From Scatavimonas merdipullorum (GTDB taxonomy: Bacteria; Bacillota; Clostridia; Oscillospirales; Acutalibacteraceae), in the NCBI GenBank assembly GCA_018712865.1, contig DVGH01000020.1, positions 29,154 through 93,153 on the forward strand: a DNA stretch of 64,000 nt, read 5' to 3'. The notes under the pieces are model-generated. The model saw only the letters and a list, made by a program, of their open reading frames with translations, had not been told where the DNA came from and ran no database searches. The translations under genes and the position numbers were made by a program. Shown one piece after another: positions 7,482 through 16,277 of the stretch; positions within the stretch are counted from its first letter, which is position 1, and each line of letters opens with the position of its first letter.

Positions 7482-8342
7482 ATGAAAAATATTTTAGAAA
7501 CGGTGATGAAGGGCGTCTTTTTTCTGGCAGCGCTTACGTCTGTCACGGCAGTCGCCCTGATCTGTATTTTTCTTTTTGCAAATGGTATCCCCGCAATGGG
7601 GGAAATTGGTCTGGCCGAATTTTTGGGAGGACAGGAATGGGCGCCGACCAACGTGCCGCCAAGCTATGGCATTTTTACAATGATACTGGGCAGCCTGTAC
7701 ATAACCGCGGGAGCAATTGTAATCGGAGTTCCGATCGGCATCCTAACCGCGGTTTTTCTGGCGCGTTTCTGTCCCCAAAAGCTGTATAAGGTATTAAAGC
7801 CCGCAATTGAGCTTTTGGCCGGGATCCCTTCCATTGTATACGGCTTTTTTGGCCTGGTGGTTATCGTACCGTTTATACGCAATACCTTCGGCGGGAACGG
7901 AAGCAGTATTTTAACGGCCTCTATCGTGCTGGGGATTATGATTTTGCCCACCATTGTAGGTGTTTCAGAATCCGCTATTAAAGCTGTGCCGGAAAGCTAT
8001 TATGAGGGTTCTCTGGCATTGGGAGCAACAAAGGAAAGAAGCGTGTTTTGCTGTGTGCTGCCCGCGGCAAAGTCGGGCATTTTGGCCGGTGTTATTTTGG
8101 GTGTGGGCAGAGCAATTGGCGAAACCATGGCCGTTGTGCTCATTGCTGGCAATCAGCCGTGGATTCCGTCCAGTATCCTTGACGGCGTGCGTACGCTTAC
8201 GACAAATATCGTACTGGAAATGGGCTATGCCACGGGCCTGCACAGAGAAGCGCTGATTGCAACGGCGGTTGTATTGTTTGCGTTTATCCTTATCATCAAC
8301 CTGGTCTTTGCATTCTTTAACAGGAGGTCGGCAAAGAAATGA
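7482..8342 (+). CDS. pstC: phosphate ABC transporter permease PstC
   Basis: A 286-residue inner-membrane permease of the BPD type with about six transmembrane segments. The family-typical stretch ELLAGIPSIVYGFFGL lies at about 105-120. The EAA-type loop that docks on PstB follows, in the region of SYYEGSLALGATKERS, and GVGRAIGETMAV comes later. With PstA it forms the channel of the high-affinity phosphate importer. A GAGTGAGGAAT ribosome site precedes the ATG. The gene overlaps pstA by 4 bp (ATGA), indicating translational coupling. Confidence 0.95.
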   Translation: MKNILETVMKGVFFLAALTSVTAVALICIFLFANGIPAMGEIGLAEFLGGQEWAPTNVPPSYGIFTMILGSLYITAGAIVIGVPIGILTAVFLARFCPQKLYKVLKPAIELLAGIPSIVYGFFGLVVIVPFIRNTFGGNGSSILTASIVLGIMILPTIVGVSESAIKAVPESYYEGSLALGATKERSVFCCVLPAAKSGILAGVILGVGRAIGETMAVVLIAGNQPWIPSSILDGVRTLTTNIVLEMGYATGLHREALIATAVVLFAFILIINLVFAFFNRRSAKK

Positions 8343-9202
8343 AGGCAGTAAATAAACAAACCTTTAAGCAGAAAATGATGGCCTATAAAAGAAAGCCGCT
8401 TTCGCTTGCGATGTATTTGCTTGTAGTGATCGCAACTGTTCTGACGGTGGGCGCGCTTTTTTTCCTGATTGGCTATATCTTAGTTATGGGTATTCCCAAT
8501 ATTAAGCCGGAAATGTTTTCGTGGGAATACAATTCTGAAAATGTGTCATTTATGCCGGCCATTGTTAATACCATTATTATGACAGCGCTTTCGTTGCTGA
8601 TTGCAGCGCCTCTGGGGATTTTTTCTGCAATTTACCTGGTGGAATATGCAAAAAGAGGAAACAAGTTTGTAGGTGTGATCCGTACAACGGCGGAAACGCT
8701 TTCCGGAATACCGTCGATCGTGTACGGACTGTTCGGCATGCTGTTTTTCGTAACGGCGCTCGACTGGGGCTATTCTTTGCTGTCCGGCTCTCTTACGCTT
8801 GCCATTATGATTTTGCCTTTGATCATGCGCACCACAGAAGAAGCGCTTAAGACCGTACCCGACAGCTACAGAGAAGGCAGCTTCGGCCTTGGGGCCGGCA
8901 GACTGCGGACGGTTTTCCGGGTGGTGCTGCCAAGCGCCATACCTGGAATTTTAGCTGGCGTGATCCTTGCGATCGGCAGGATCGTGGGCGAAACGGCGGC
9001 GCTGATCTATACAGCCGGCACGGTAGCAGAGCTGCCGAAAGATTTGATGTCCTCGGGACGTACGCTGGCTGTACATATGTATGCGTTGTCAAGCGAGGGG
9101 CTTCACACCAATGAAGCGTATGCCACGGCCGTTATACTGCTTGTTACAGTTTTGCTGATCAATACGTTATCGGCATTTATTGCCAAGAAGATTGCAAAAT
9201 AA
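8339..9202 (+). CDS. pstA: phosphate ABC transporter permease PstA
   Basis: A 287-residue partner of PstC with the same fold. It carries the SGIPSIVYGLFGM motif, the cytoplasmic EAA-type loop in SYREGSFGLGAGRLRT and AIGRIVGETAAL. The N-terminal cytoplasmic stretch is slightly basic (KQTFKQKMMAYKRK) before the first helix. It begins inside the pstC stop codon. PstC, PstA and a PstB dimer make up the membrane complex that imports phosphate captured by PstS. Confidence 0.95.
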   Translation: MKAVNKQTFKQKMMAYKRKPLSLAMYLLVVIATVLTVGALFFLIGYILVMGIPNIKPEMFSWEYNSENVSFMPAIVNTIIMTALSLLIAAPLGIFSAIYLVEYAKRGNKFVGVIRTTAETLSGIPSIVYGLFGMLFFVTALDWGYSLLSGSLTLAIMILPLIMRTTEEALKTVPDSYREGSFGLGAGRLRTVFRVVLPSAIPGILAGVILAIGRIVGETAALIYTAGTVAELPKDLMSSGRTLAVHMYALSSEGLHTNEAYATAVILLVTVLLINTLSAFIAKKIAK

Positions 9203-9236
9203 ATATGTAGGATGCCGAAAGGAATGAAAGAAAAAT

Positions 9237-9986
9237 ATGGATAAGTTTAATATTAAGAATCTGGATCTGTATTACGGAAGCTTCCAGGCTTTGAAAGACA
9301 TCAATTTAGATATACAGGAAAAGAATATTACCGCGTTTATCGGGCCTTCCGGCTGCGGTAAATCCACCTTGCTGAAAACCCTCAACAGAATGAACGACTT
9401 GGTGGAGGGTTGTAAGATCACAGGCAGCGTGAAGCTGGACGGACAGGATATTTATGGAAATATGGACATCAATATTTTAAGAAAGCGTGTGGGGATGGTT
9501 TTTCAAAAGCCAAACCCGTTTCCGATGTCGGTTTATGACAATATTGCCTTTGGACCCAGAACGCACGGGGTCCGTTCCAAAAAGAAGCTGGATGAAATTG
9601 TGGAAAATTCGCTGAAAAGCGCCGCAATATGGGACGAAGTAAAAGACAGGCTGTCTAAAAGTGCTCTGGGACTGTCCGGCGGACAGCAGCAGCGTTTGTG
9701 TATTGCAAGGGCGCTTGCAGTTAATCCGGAAGTACTCCTGATGGATGAACCCACCAGTGCGCTGGATCCCATTTCCACATCTAAAATTGAAGAGCTGGCG
9801 TTAAAACTGAAAGAGAAGTATTCCATTGTTATTGTTACACATAATATGCAGCAGGCGCTGCGTATTTCAGATATGACGGCGTTTTTCCTGCTGGGCGATA
9901 TGATAGAATATGATACGACCGACACCATATTCTCTATGCCCAAAAACAAAAAAACAGAGGATTATATCACAGGGAGGTTTGGATAA
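9237..9986 (+). CDS. pstB: phosphate ABC transporter ATPase PstB
   Basis: A 249-residue ATPase of the phosphate importer, with the high sequence conservation usual for PstB. Walker A GPSGCGKS is at residues 36-43, a Q-loop lies in VFQKPNPFPMSVYDN, the ABC signature is LSGGQQQR, Walker B is VLLMDEPTSALD and the switch His is in IVTHNMQQA. All catalytic positions are intact. It is separated from pstA by 34 bp and shares one base with the start of phoU. Confidence 0.97.
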   Translation: MDKFNIKNLDLYYGSFQALKDINLDIQEKNITAFIGPSGCGKSTLLKTLNRMNDLVEGCKITGSVKLDGQDIYGNMDINILRKRVGMVFQKPNPFPMSVYDNIAFGPRTHGVRSKKKLDEIVENSLKSAAIWDEVKDRLSKSALGLSGGQQQRLCIARALAVNPEVLLMDEPTSALDPISTSKIEELALKLKEKYSIVIVTHNMQQALRISDMTAFFLLGDMIEYDTTDTIFSMPKNKKTEDYITGRFG

Positions 9987-10690
9987 TGCGGAAATATTAC
10001 GATCTGCAGCTGCGCAGGTTAAACGATGAACTGACAGAAATGGGCGCGTTGATTGAAACGGCAATTGAATACGCTACAGACGCGCTTTTAAATAAAAAGA
10101 TTGAAAAAGCGCAAAAGGTCAAGGGATATGAAAAAGAGATTGACCAGAAGGAAAAAGATATAGAAAGCCTGTGCATCAAGCTGATTTTACACCAGCAGCC
10201 GGTTGCCAAGGATTTAAGGCAAATTTCCGCCGCTCTGAAGATGATTACCGATATGGAGCGTGTAGGGGATCAGGCAGAGGATCTGTCTGAGCTGGCAGTG
10301 CTGCTTGCCGATGTCCCGGTGCAGATGAGCACGCAGCATATTGCAAAGATGGCACAGGCATCCGCAAAAATGGTTACGGCCGGGGTGGATGCGTTTGTCA
10401 AGCGCGATGTAAATCTGGCAATTTCTGTATGTGAAAGCGACGACGTGGTGGATAACCTGTTTAATATTGTGCGCAGTGACCTGATCGATTTGATCCGAAA
10501 AGACGCAAAAGCCGGCAGCAGCGCGCTGGATTTGCTGATGGCCGCAAAGTATTATGAGCGTATTGGGGACCATGCGGTCAACATTGCCGAATGGGTCATT
10601 TTCTCTATTACAGGAACACACAGAAGTCAAAGCGAAAAAAATGCCGACGGGCTGGATTTTTCTGATATGCTGGAGAATCTGCCGGATTAA
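9986..10690 (+). CDS. phoU: phosphate signalling regulator PhoU
   Basis: A 234-residue all-helical protein built of two three-helix-bundle repeats, each with acidic metal-binding clusters (ADLRQ/DMERVGD type; KDLRQISAALKMITDMERVGDQAEDLSEL in the first repeat, MAAKYYERIGDHAVNIAEW in the second). PhoU links the occupancy of the Pst transporter to the PhoR kinase and represses the regulon when phosphate is plentiful. It starts within the pstB stop codon and ends before a strong terminator. The pst operon therefore closes here and phoPR has its own promoter. Confidence 0.95.
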   Translation: MRKYYDLQLRRLNDELTEMGALIETAIEYATDALLNKKIEKAQKVKGYEKEIDQKEKDIESLCIKLILHQQPVAKDLRQISAALKMITDMERVGDQAEDLSELAVLLADVPVQMSTQHIAKMAQASAKMVTAGVDAFVKRDVNLAISVCESDDVVDNLFNIVRSDLIDLIRKDAKAGSSALDLLMAAKYYERIGDHAVNIAEWVIFSITGTHRSQSEKNADGLDFSDMLENLPD

Positions 10691-10742
10691 ATACCGCTTT
10701 TTGCTTATCTTACGCATAGATATGTTTCTCTTTTACAAAACG

Positions 10743-10785
10743 AAAGCAGGCGCAGGGACTTTCCCGCGCCTGCTTTCTGTTTTTT
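10743..10785 (+). terminator. terminator of the pst operon
   Basis: AAAGCAGGCGC-A-GGGA pairs with TCCCGCGCCTGCTTT around a 3-nt loop (10743-10776), followed by a T-run at 10780-10785. Confidence 0.9.
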
Positions 10786-10826
10786 ACTTATTTTTTACTG
10801 CATCGTACAACTTCCTGTGCTATAAT
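10782..10826 (+). promoter_or_regulatory. Pho-box-like repeats and promoter of phoP
   Basis: TTTTAC at 10782 and 10793 are 11 bp apart, a weaker TCGTACA follows at 10803, and TATAAT lies at 10821-10826. The distance from the third repeat to the -10 box is close to that at pstS. The first repeat coincides with the T-run of the preceding terminator, so part of the match could be chance. Confidence 0.5.
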
Positions 10827-10858
10827 GAAAAAAATAATACTATAATGAGGTGAATTGC

Positions 10859-11527
10859 GTGATTTATATAGTGGAGGACGACCGCGACATCAGGGAAATG
10901 GAAAGCTATGCCCTTAAAAACAGTGGGTTTGAAGTGCGGGCTTTTGCAGACAGCACGGTTTTTTTTGAATCTTGTGCCGAAAAGACGCCAAAGCTGGTCC
11001 TGCTTGATATCATGCTTCCAAAGGAGGACGGCCTTTCTGTTTTACAAAAGCTGCGGCAAAACGATAAAACGCGCAAGGTGCCTGTTATTATGGTCACGGC
11101 AAAATCAAGCGAGCTGGATAAGGTCAAGGGTCTGGACATGGGCGCGGACGACTATATTACAAAGCCGTTTGGCGTAATGGAGCTGGTTTCCAGGGTAAAG
11201 GCGCTTTTACGCCGCTGCGAAGAGGAACAAAAATCGGTGGTTTTGCAGTACGGGAGCATCGTTGTGGATGACTTTAAGCATAGCGTAACGGTCGACGGTA
11301 CACCCTGTATTTTGACGTATAAAGAATATGAGCTGCTTAAATACCTGATCTTGAACAAAGAAATTGCGCTGACAAGGGAGCGGCTGCTTGAAAAGGTATG
11401 GGGCTATGACTTTGAAGGAGAAAGCAGAACGGTAGATATGCATATCAAAACGCTTCGCCAAAAGCTGGGCGAGGCGGGGAACCTGATAAAAACCGTCCGC
11501 CATGTAGGATATAAGGTGGGGGAATAA
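10859..11527 (+). CDS. phoP: OmpR-family response regulator, phosphate (PhoP/PhoB-type)
   Basis: A 222-residue two-component regulator. The receiver domain has the acidic pair Glu6/Asp7-Asp8, the phospho-acceptor Asp50 in VLLDIMLP and Lys in TKPFG. The C-terminal winged helix from about 125 contains LTYKEYELLKYL and SRTVDMHIKTLRQKLG. GTG at 10859 is chosen because GAGGTG lies 6 bases upstream and the protein then starts MIYIVEDD, as in its family. Its position between the pst operon and a PAS-containing kinase supports control of the phosphate regulon. Confidence 0.9.
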   Translation: MIYIVEDDRDIREMESYALKNSGFEVRAFADSTVFFESCAEKTPKLVLLDIMLPKEDGLSVLQKLRQNDKTRKVPVIMVTAKSSELDKVKGLDMGADDYITKPFGVMELVSRVKALLRRCEEEQKSVVLQYGSIVVDDFKHSVTVDGTPCILTYKEYELLKYLILNKEIALTRERLLEKVWGYDFEGESRTVDMHIKTLRQKLGEAGNLIKTVRHVGYKVGE

Positions 11528-11530
11528 GGC

Positions 11531-13192
11531 GTGAAGCTGAAAAGCAAGTTAGCAGGCAGGCTATGCGTAATAGGCGTTGTTGCAGTCATTTTGACCGCCG
11601 TTTGCGCTATGCTTGCGTTTTGGTCCGTTTTTTCCAGCCAGGCGCAGGAGGATCTTAGAAATTATGGACAAATACTTTCCCAGGCCTATACGCAACAGGG
11701 GGAAATCCCAGAGCAGACGCTTTTGCCTGACGTTTACCGCGTTACGCTGATTGCGCCGGACGGATCTGTGCTGTACGAAAGCGCGGCGGTACAGGAAGAA
11801 ATGGAAAACCACAAGGACCGGCCGGAAGTGCAGCAGGCCATGGAAAACGGCACGGGTGAAAGTGCGCGCCAGTCCGAAACGTTGGGCAAGGTGACCTATT
11901 ACTACGCGCAAAGGCTGGACAATGGGGATATTCTGCGTGTTTCCAAACAGTTAGACAGTGTGTTTTCCGTGTTTCAGGGGATTATCCCTGTTTTATTGGG
12001 GATCGGTGCGTATATCCTGTTGATCTGCCTGATAATGGCGTCGGAGATGACCAAGGGGATTGTAAAACCAATTGAGAAAATGGCCGAGGATACCGACGCG
12101 GTTGCATATGATGAGCTGGTTCCCTTTGCCAGAATGATTGAAGCACAGCGCAAGAGGATCCGGGAGCAGGTGGAGCAAATCCATCAGGAAACGGACAAGG
12201 TCAATAGCATCATTGCCAATATGGAGGAGGGCTTTATTCTTCTGGACCGTGACAAGCACGTGCTGATGCAAAACGACAGCGCAATCCATTTGCTGCACGC
12301 CGGATTTGACGATATGATCGGAAAAAGCTTTATCAGCCTTTCACGCAATGAAGAGGTCAACCGATGCATTGCAGAGGCGGCAGAAGGGAAAAACAGAACG
12401 GTAGAGTTTACGGTGCATAAAAAGCGGCTGCAAATGCTTGCAAATCCCGTTTATACAAACGGGGAGCAAATTGGCGTAATCTGTATTATTGTAGACGTAA
12501 CGGGCGTAAAAGAGGTGGAACGCCTGCGCAGGGAATTTACCGCAAATGTTTCCCATGAGCTTAAAACGCCGCTTACGTCTATTTCCGGCTATGCGGAAAT
12601 GATAGAAAGCGGCATTGCAAAGGAAGACGACGTAAAGGCCTTTGCCGGAAAAATTCACCGCGAAGCGGGGCGCCTGGTTACGTTGATCGGCGATATTATC
12701 AAGCTTTCCCAGCTGGAGGAAGAGCCGACGCAGATCAAAAACGGCGGCTTTGCAGACCTGCAAATGATCGTGCAGGAATGTGCAGACACGCTTTCCCTAT
12801 CTGCGCAGAAGCATGACGTAACCATAGAAACAGACCTTGCGCCGTGCAAGGTAAAGGGGGAGCATGCGCTGCTTTACGAGCTGGTGTACAATTTGTGCGA
12901 CAATGCAATCCGCTATAACAGGCAAGGCGGAAAAGTCTGTATTACGCTTAAGCAGCACAACGGAAATACCGTGTTGAGCGTAAAAGATACGGGCATTGGA
13001 ATCCCCAAAGAGCATCAAAGCAGGATTTTTGAGCGGTTTTACAGGGTGGACAAAAGCCGTTCCAAGCAGACGGGCGGTACAGGCCTGGGACTTGCGATCG
13101 TCAAGCATGTTGCCGAACGGTATCATGCGCAGCTGCATTTGAAAAGCGAAGAAGGAAAGGGGACAGAGATTACCGTCGCGTTCCAAGCTTAA
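11531..13192 (+). CDS. phoR: sensor histidine kinase PhoR-type
   Basis: A 553-residue membrane kinase. Two transmembrane helices (about 8-30 and 155-178) flank an extracytoplasmic domain. A linker is followed by a PAS domain (about 225-325), the HisKA box SHELKTPLTS with phospho-His342, and a HATPase domain with N box NLCDNAIRYN, G1 DTGIGIP and G2 GGTGLGLAI. The architecture TM-TM-PAS-HisKA-HATPase is that of PhoR. It starts with GTG four bases after the phoP stop, so the two are translated together. It would phosphorylate PhoP under phosphate limitation. Confidence 0.9.
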   Translation: MKLKSKLAGRLCVIGVVAVILTAVCAMLAFWSVFSSQAQEDLRNYGQILSQAYTQQGEIPEQTLLPDVYRVTLIAPDGSVLYESAAVQEEMENHKDRPEVQQAMENGTGESARQSETLGKVTYYYAQRLDNGDILRVSKQLDSVFSVFQGIIPVLLGIGAYILLICLIMASEMTKGIVKPIEKMAEDTDAVAYDELVPFARMIEAQRKRIREQVEQIHQETDKVNSIIANMEEGFILLDRDKHVLMQNDSAIHLLHAGFDDMIGKSFISLSRNEEVNRCIAEAAEGKNRTVEFTVHKKRLQMLANPVYTNGEQIGVICIIVDVTGVKEVERLRREFTANVSHELKTPLTSISGYAEMIESGIAKEDDVKAFAGKIHREAGRLVTLIGDIIKLSQLEEEPTQIKNGGFADLQMIVQECADTLSLSAQKHDVTIETDLAPCKVKGEHALLYELVYNLCDNAIRYNRQGGKVCITLKQHNGNTVLSVKDTGIGIPKEHQSRIFERFYRVDKSRSKQTGGTGLGLAIVKHVAERYHAQLHLKSEEGKGTEITVAFQA

Positions 13193-13320
13193 AACAAAAT
13201 AGCTTGCGATTGCACTGCGTTTTCTGTTAATATAGCTTTAGGGAAAAGATACGGTATATATTTTTAAATGGCGGAAACCCTATCACTATACTTTACAGAA
13301 AAAGGAACGGGATATTTTGT

Positions 13321-14679
13321 ATGACATGGAAGTTGTCTAAAAGGCAGGCAGTGCGCGTTATAAGCTTTGCAATTGCAGTTGTGCTTCTGGTAACGGGTGC
13401 GGCAGTCGCAGGGTTTCAGCTGGTTTCCCGCTACCGTTCTACCATAGAATATGGTTACCAGCAGGCGCTCAACGAGCTTTCCGATTATTTTACAAACTTA
13501 CAGGCCGCGCTTACAAAGGGCATCTATGCAAATACGCAGACACAGCAGTATGGGCTTGCGCTAAAGCTTGTAAGCGACGCACAGGGCGCAAAGGCGGCGC
13601 TAAGCCGGTTGCCTCTGTCTGACGGCGAGGGGGACGCCATGCAGAAATATCTGGCGCAGGTGGGGGATTTTGCACAGTATATTACAGCAAAGCTGTCCAG
13701 AGACCAAGCGTTTTCAAACGACGACAAGGACAGCCTTCAAAAGCTTAGCAGCTATGCAAAAGAAATTGCCGGGCAGATAGAAGAAATTTCCGCCAGATAC
13801 GCCGATGGCGACACCTTTATCGGGCAGGCGCAGACGATCAGAGGAAATTTGGAAAGTGTCAGCCATACGGCACAGGAAAATACGCTGGATCAGAGCTTTA
13901 CACAGCTGAATGAAAGCTTTGAAGATTACCCGTCGCTGGTATATGACGGGCCGTTTGCCGACCAGGTCCAGCAAAAAAAGCCGCGCATGCTGGAAAATAC
14001 AGAAAGCTTTTCTAAGCTGGAGGCACAAAAGAACGCGGCGGCTTTTTTAAACGTGCCGAAAAATACGCTTTCCTATCAGGGCCAGCGGCAGGGGAATATA
14101 CCAGCTTATATCTTTAAAAACGAAGATGTATATATTACAGTGACAATCAAGGGCGGATACATTGAAGAAATGTATAAAACAACACAAGCAACAGAAAAGA
14201 AGCTGGATTTTACGCAGGCGGTTGAAAAGGCACAGCAATTTTTAAGGCAGCGCGACTTTACAGATATGAAGGAAAGCTATTATGTAACCTCCGGCAATAT
14301 TTGTACGATCAATTTTGCCTGTACACAGGCGGACGTAATCTGTTACAGCGATCTGATCAAGGTGGGCGTGGCGCTTGATACAGGGGAAATTGTGTCGTTT
14401 AACGCATCCGGCTATATAATGAACCACAGCAAACGGGATATCCCGACGGACCTTCTGGACCAGGCGCAGGCGATGGAAAGCGTAAGCCCGCTTTTGACTG
14501 TGGAGAAAACGGCACGTGCCCTGATCCCCACAGGAGGGACAAAAGAGGTTTTATGCTATGAATTTACCTGTAAAGGGCAAGGGGAAGACAACGTGCTGGT
14601 CTATATCAATGCACAAACGGGGCTGGAAGAACAGATCTTGATCCTACTGCAATCAGACGGCGGCGTGCTTACGATGTAA
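13321..14679 (+). CDS. ypeB: germination protein YpeB
   Basis: A 452-residue protein with one N-terminal transmembrane helix (about 12-33). An alpha-helical region to about 210 follows, and the C-terminal half has PepSY-like repeats (ITVTIKGGYIEEMYKTTQ, VGVALDTGEIVSFNASGY, YINAQTGLEEQILILL). Order and length match YpeB, which in Bacillus is needed to place and stabilise the cortex-lytic enzyme SleB in the spore inner membrane. In Bacillus ypeB follows sleB. Here no sleB is adjacent, but a protein with a SleB-type domain is encoded at 40469. The upstream gap of 128 bp could hold a sporulation promoter, though none is convincing. Confidence 0.85.
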   Translation: MTWKLSKRQAVRVISFAIAVVLLVTGAAVAGFQLVSRYRSTIEYGYQQALNELSDYFTNLQAALTKGIYANTQTQQYGLALKLVSDAQGAKAALSRLPLSDGEGDAMQKYLAQVGDFAQYITAKLSRDQAFSNDDKDSLQKLSSYAKEIAGQIEEISARYADGDTFIGQAQTIRGNLESVSHTAQENTLDQSFTQLNESFEDYPSLVYDGPFADQVQQKKPRMLENTESFSKLEAQKNAAAFLNVPKNTLSYQGQRQGNIPAYIFKNEDVYITVTIKGGYIEEMYKTTQATEKKLDFTQAVEKAQQFLRQRDFTDMKESYYVTSGNICTINFACTQADVICYSDLIKVGVALDTGEIVSFNASGYIMNHSKRDIPTDLLDQAQAMESVSPLLTVEKTARALIPTGGTKEVLCYEFTCKGQGEDNVLVYINAQTGLEEQILILLQSDGGVLTM

Positions 14680-14707
14680 AAAAATAGAAATAGTTGCATT
14701 TGCAACA

Positions 14708-14735
14708 TTGAAAAATCTTATATGTATGTTATAAT
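14708..14735 (+). promoter_or_regulatory. promoter of rubredoxin-fprA
   Basis: TTGAAA (14708-14713), a 16-bp spacer and TATAAT (14730-14735) lie 30 bp before the rubredoxin start. Confidence 0.65.
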
Positions 14736-14765
14736 AATGCCAATTATAAAAAGGAGATGCATAGG

Positions 14766-14924
14766 ATGGATACGTATATTTGCGATGTTTGCGGATGGGT
14801 TTATGACCCTGCGGTCGGCGACGAAGAAGGCGGGATTGCGCCAGGCGTTGCTTTTGAGGATTTGCCGGACGATTGGGTTTGCCCGTTGTGCGGCGTAGGG
14901 AAAGACCAGTTTTCCAAACAGTAA
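14766..14924 (+). CDS. rubredoxin
   Basis: A 52-residue one-iron electron carrier. The two knuckles are CDVCGWVYDP (Cys6, Cys9) and CPLCGVGKDQF (Cys39, Cys42), with the acidic GDEEGG stretch between. Length and sequence are typical of clostridial rubredoxin. AAGGAG lies 10 bases before the ATG. It is followed 94 bp later by the flavodiiron protein, and the pair corresponds to the rubredoxin:oxygen/NO oxidoreductase system. It could also feed the rubrerythrin at 2616. Confidence 0.96.
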   Translation: MDTYICDVCGWVYDPAVGDEEGGIAPGVAFEDLPDDWVCPLCGVGKDQFSKQ

Positions 14925-15018
14925 AGCAAGCGGGGCTGCAAAGGGCGGGGGATTCCCTGCCCTTTTGTCCCGGAAAATACATACGGTAAAGTGCATCGTT
15001 TAAGGAGTGAAAGCATAA

Positions 15019-16203
15019 ATGGCAGTCAACAGGATTACAGACCATATTTTTTCTGTAGGCGTAATGAACCCTTCTTTGCGGGTTTTTGATATTGTAATGG
15101 AAGCCAAATACGGAACAAGCTACAATGCGTATTTTATAGACGACCGCAAAACGGCGCTGGTGGAAACGGTACATCTCGATTATTTTGACGAATATCTCAA
15201 CAATATCGGGCAGCTTACAGATATAGGCGCAATTGATTATCTGATTATGAATCATACCGAGCTGGATCATTCCGGCAGCGTTTTAAAGCTGCTGGAGTTA
15301 AGCCCCAACATGACGGTGGTGTGTACGGCCGCCGCAAAAAAATACCTGACGGCGATCACCAACCGGGAATTTAACTGTATGGTGGTAAAGGATGGACAGG
15401 AGCTGGACCTTGGCAGTACAAAGCTTAAGTTTGTGGTAGCGCCCATGCTGCACTGGCCGGACTCCATGATGACCTACCACCCCGCAGACAAGGTGTTGTT
15501 CTCCTGCGACTTTCTGGGCTGTCATTTTTGCGAGCCGCAGGTGACGGACGATTGTGTAAAATACTGGAAGGAGTACCAGGAGCAGTTTGCCTATTATTAC
15601 GCCGGAATATTCGGCCCGTTTAAGCCGTATGTGCTTGCCGGGTTGGATAAAATAGAAGGGCTGGAGCTAAAAGCCGTATGCCCCAGCCATGGCCCGGTGC
15701 TTGTAAAAGGGATACAAGACCGCATGGCGGATTACCGCAAGTGGAGCACGCCGCAGCCCAAAACGGAAAAAACGGCGGCGGTGCTGTATGCTTCGGCTTA
15801 CGGCTGTACAAAGCTGCTTGCACAAAAGGCGTATGATACACTCAACGCCTGCGGGGTTAAAACGCAGCTGCTGGATATGGTTACAGCACCGGCAGAAAAA
15901 AGCGCACAGGCCATACAGGAAAGCGATGTGGTTATGGTGGGGTCTACCACCATCAATAAGGATGCGCCAAAGATCGTATGGGATGTGCTGTCCCGTATAG
16001 ACGCAATCAATATTAAAAACAGGCCCGCTGCGGCGTTTGGGTCGTTTGGATGGTCTGGGGAGGCATCCCACATGGTTTCTGAACGTCTGCGGCAGCTGCG
16101 GTTCCAGGTGGAAGAGCCGGTACGCGCAAACTTTATGCCCGATGCACACGATCTGGAAGCGATCGAGCAGACGGCGCGCACGCTTGCACAGAAGCTGCAA
16201 TAA
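15019..16203 (+). CDS. fprA: A-type flavodiiron protein (FprA), O2/NO reductase
   Basis: A 394-residue cytoplasmic enzyme. Residues 1-245 form a metallo-beta-lactamase-like domain with the diiron ligands His79, Glu81, Asp83 (NHTELDHSG), His145, Asp164 and His224 (CPSHGP), all present. Residues 250-394 form a flavodoxin domain that binds FMN (AYGCTKLLAQ, GSTTINKDAP, FGSFGWSGEA). It reduces O2 to water and/or NO to N2O with electrons from rubredoxin, encoded just upstream. Class A architecture with no extra C-terminal domains. A terminator follows directly. Confidence 0.95.
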   Translation: MAVNRITDHIFSVGVMNPSLRVFDIVMEAKYGTSYNAYFIDDRKTALVETVHLDYFDEYLNNIGQLTDIGAIDYLIMNHTELDHSGSVLKLLELSPNMTVVCTAAAKKYLTAITNREFNCMVVKDGQELDLGSTKLKFVVAPMLHWPDSMMTYHPADKVLFSCDFLGCHFCEPQVTDDCVKYWKEYQEQFAYYYAGIFGPFKPYVLAGLDKIEGLELKAVCPSHGPVLVKGIQDRMADYRKWSTPQPKTEKTAAVLYASAYGCTKLLAQKAYDTLNACGVKTQLLDMVTAPAEKSAQAIQESDVVMVGSTTINKDAPKIVWDVLSRIDAINIKNRPAAAFGSFGWSGEASHMVSERLRQLRFQVEEPVRANFMPDAHDLEAIEQTARTLAQKLQ

Positions 16204-16214
16204 AAGTATATGAA

Positions 16215-16257
16215 ACGGGAGTGTTTTAAACGGATCAAAACGCTCCCGTATAATTTT
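16215..16257 (+). terminator. terminator after fprA
   Basis: ACGGGAG-T-GTTTT (16215-16227) pairs with AAAAC-G-CTCCCGT (16237-16249), followed by ATAATTTTTT. Confidence 0.85.
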
Positions 16258-16277
16258 TTAAAGGAGTATTGGGTTTT

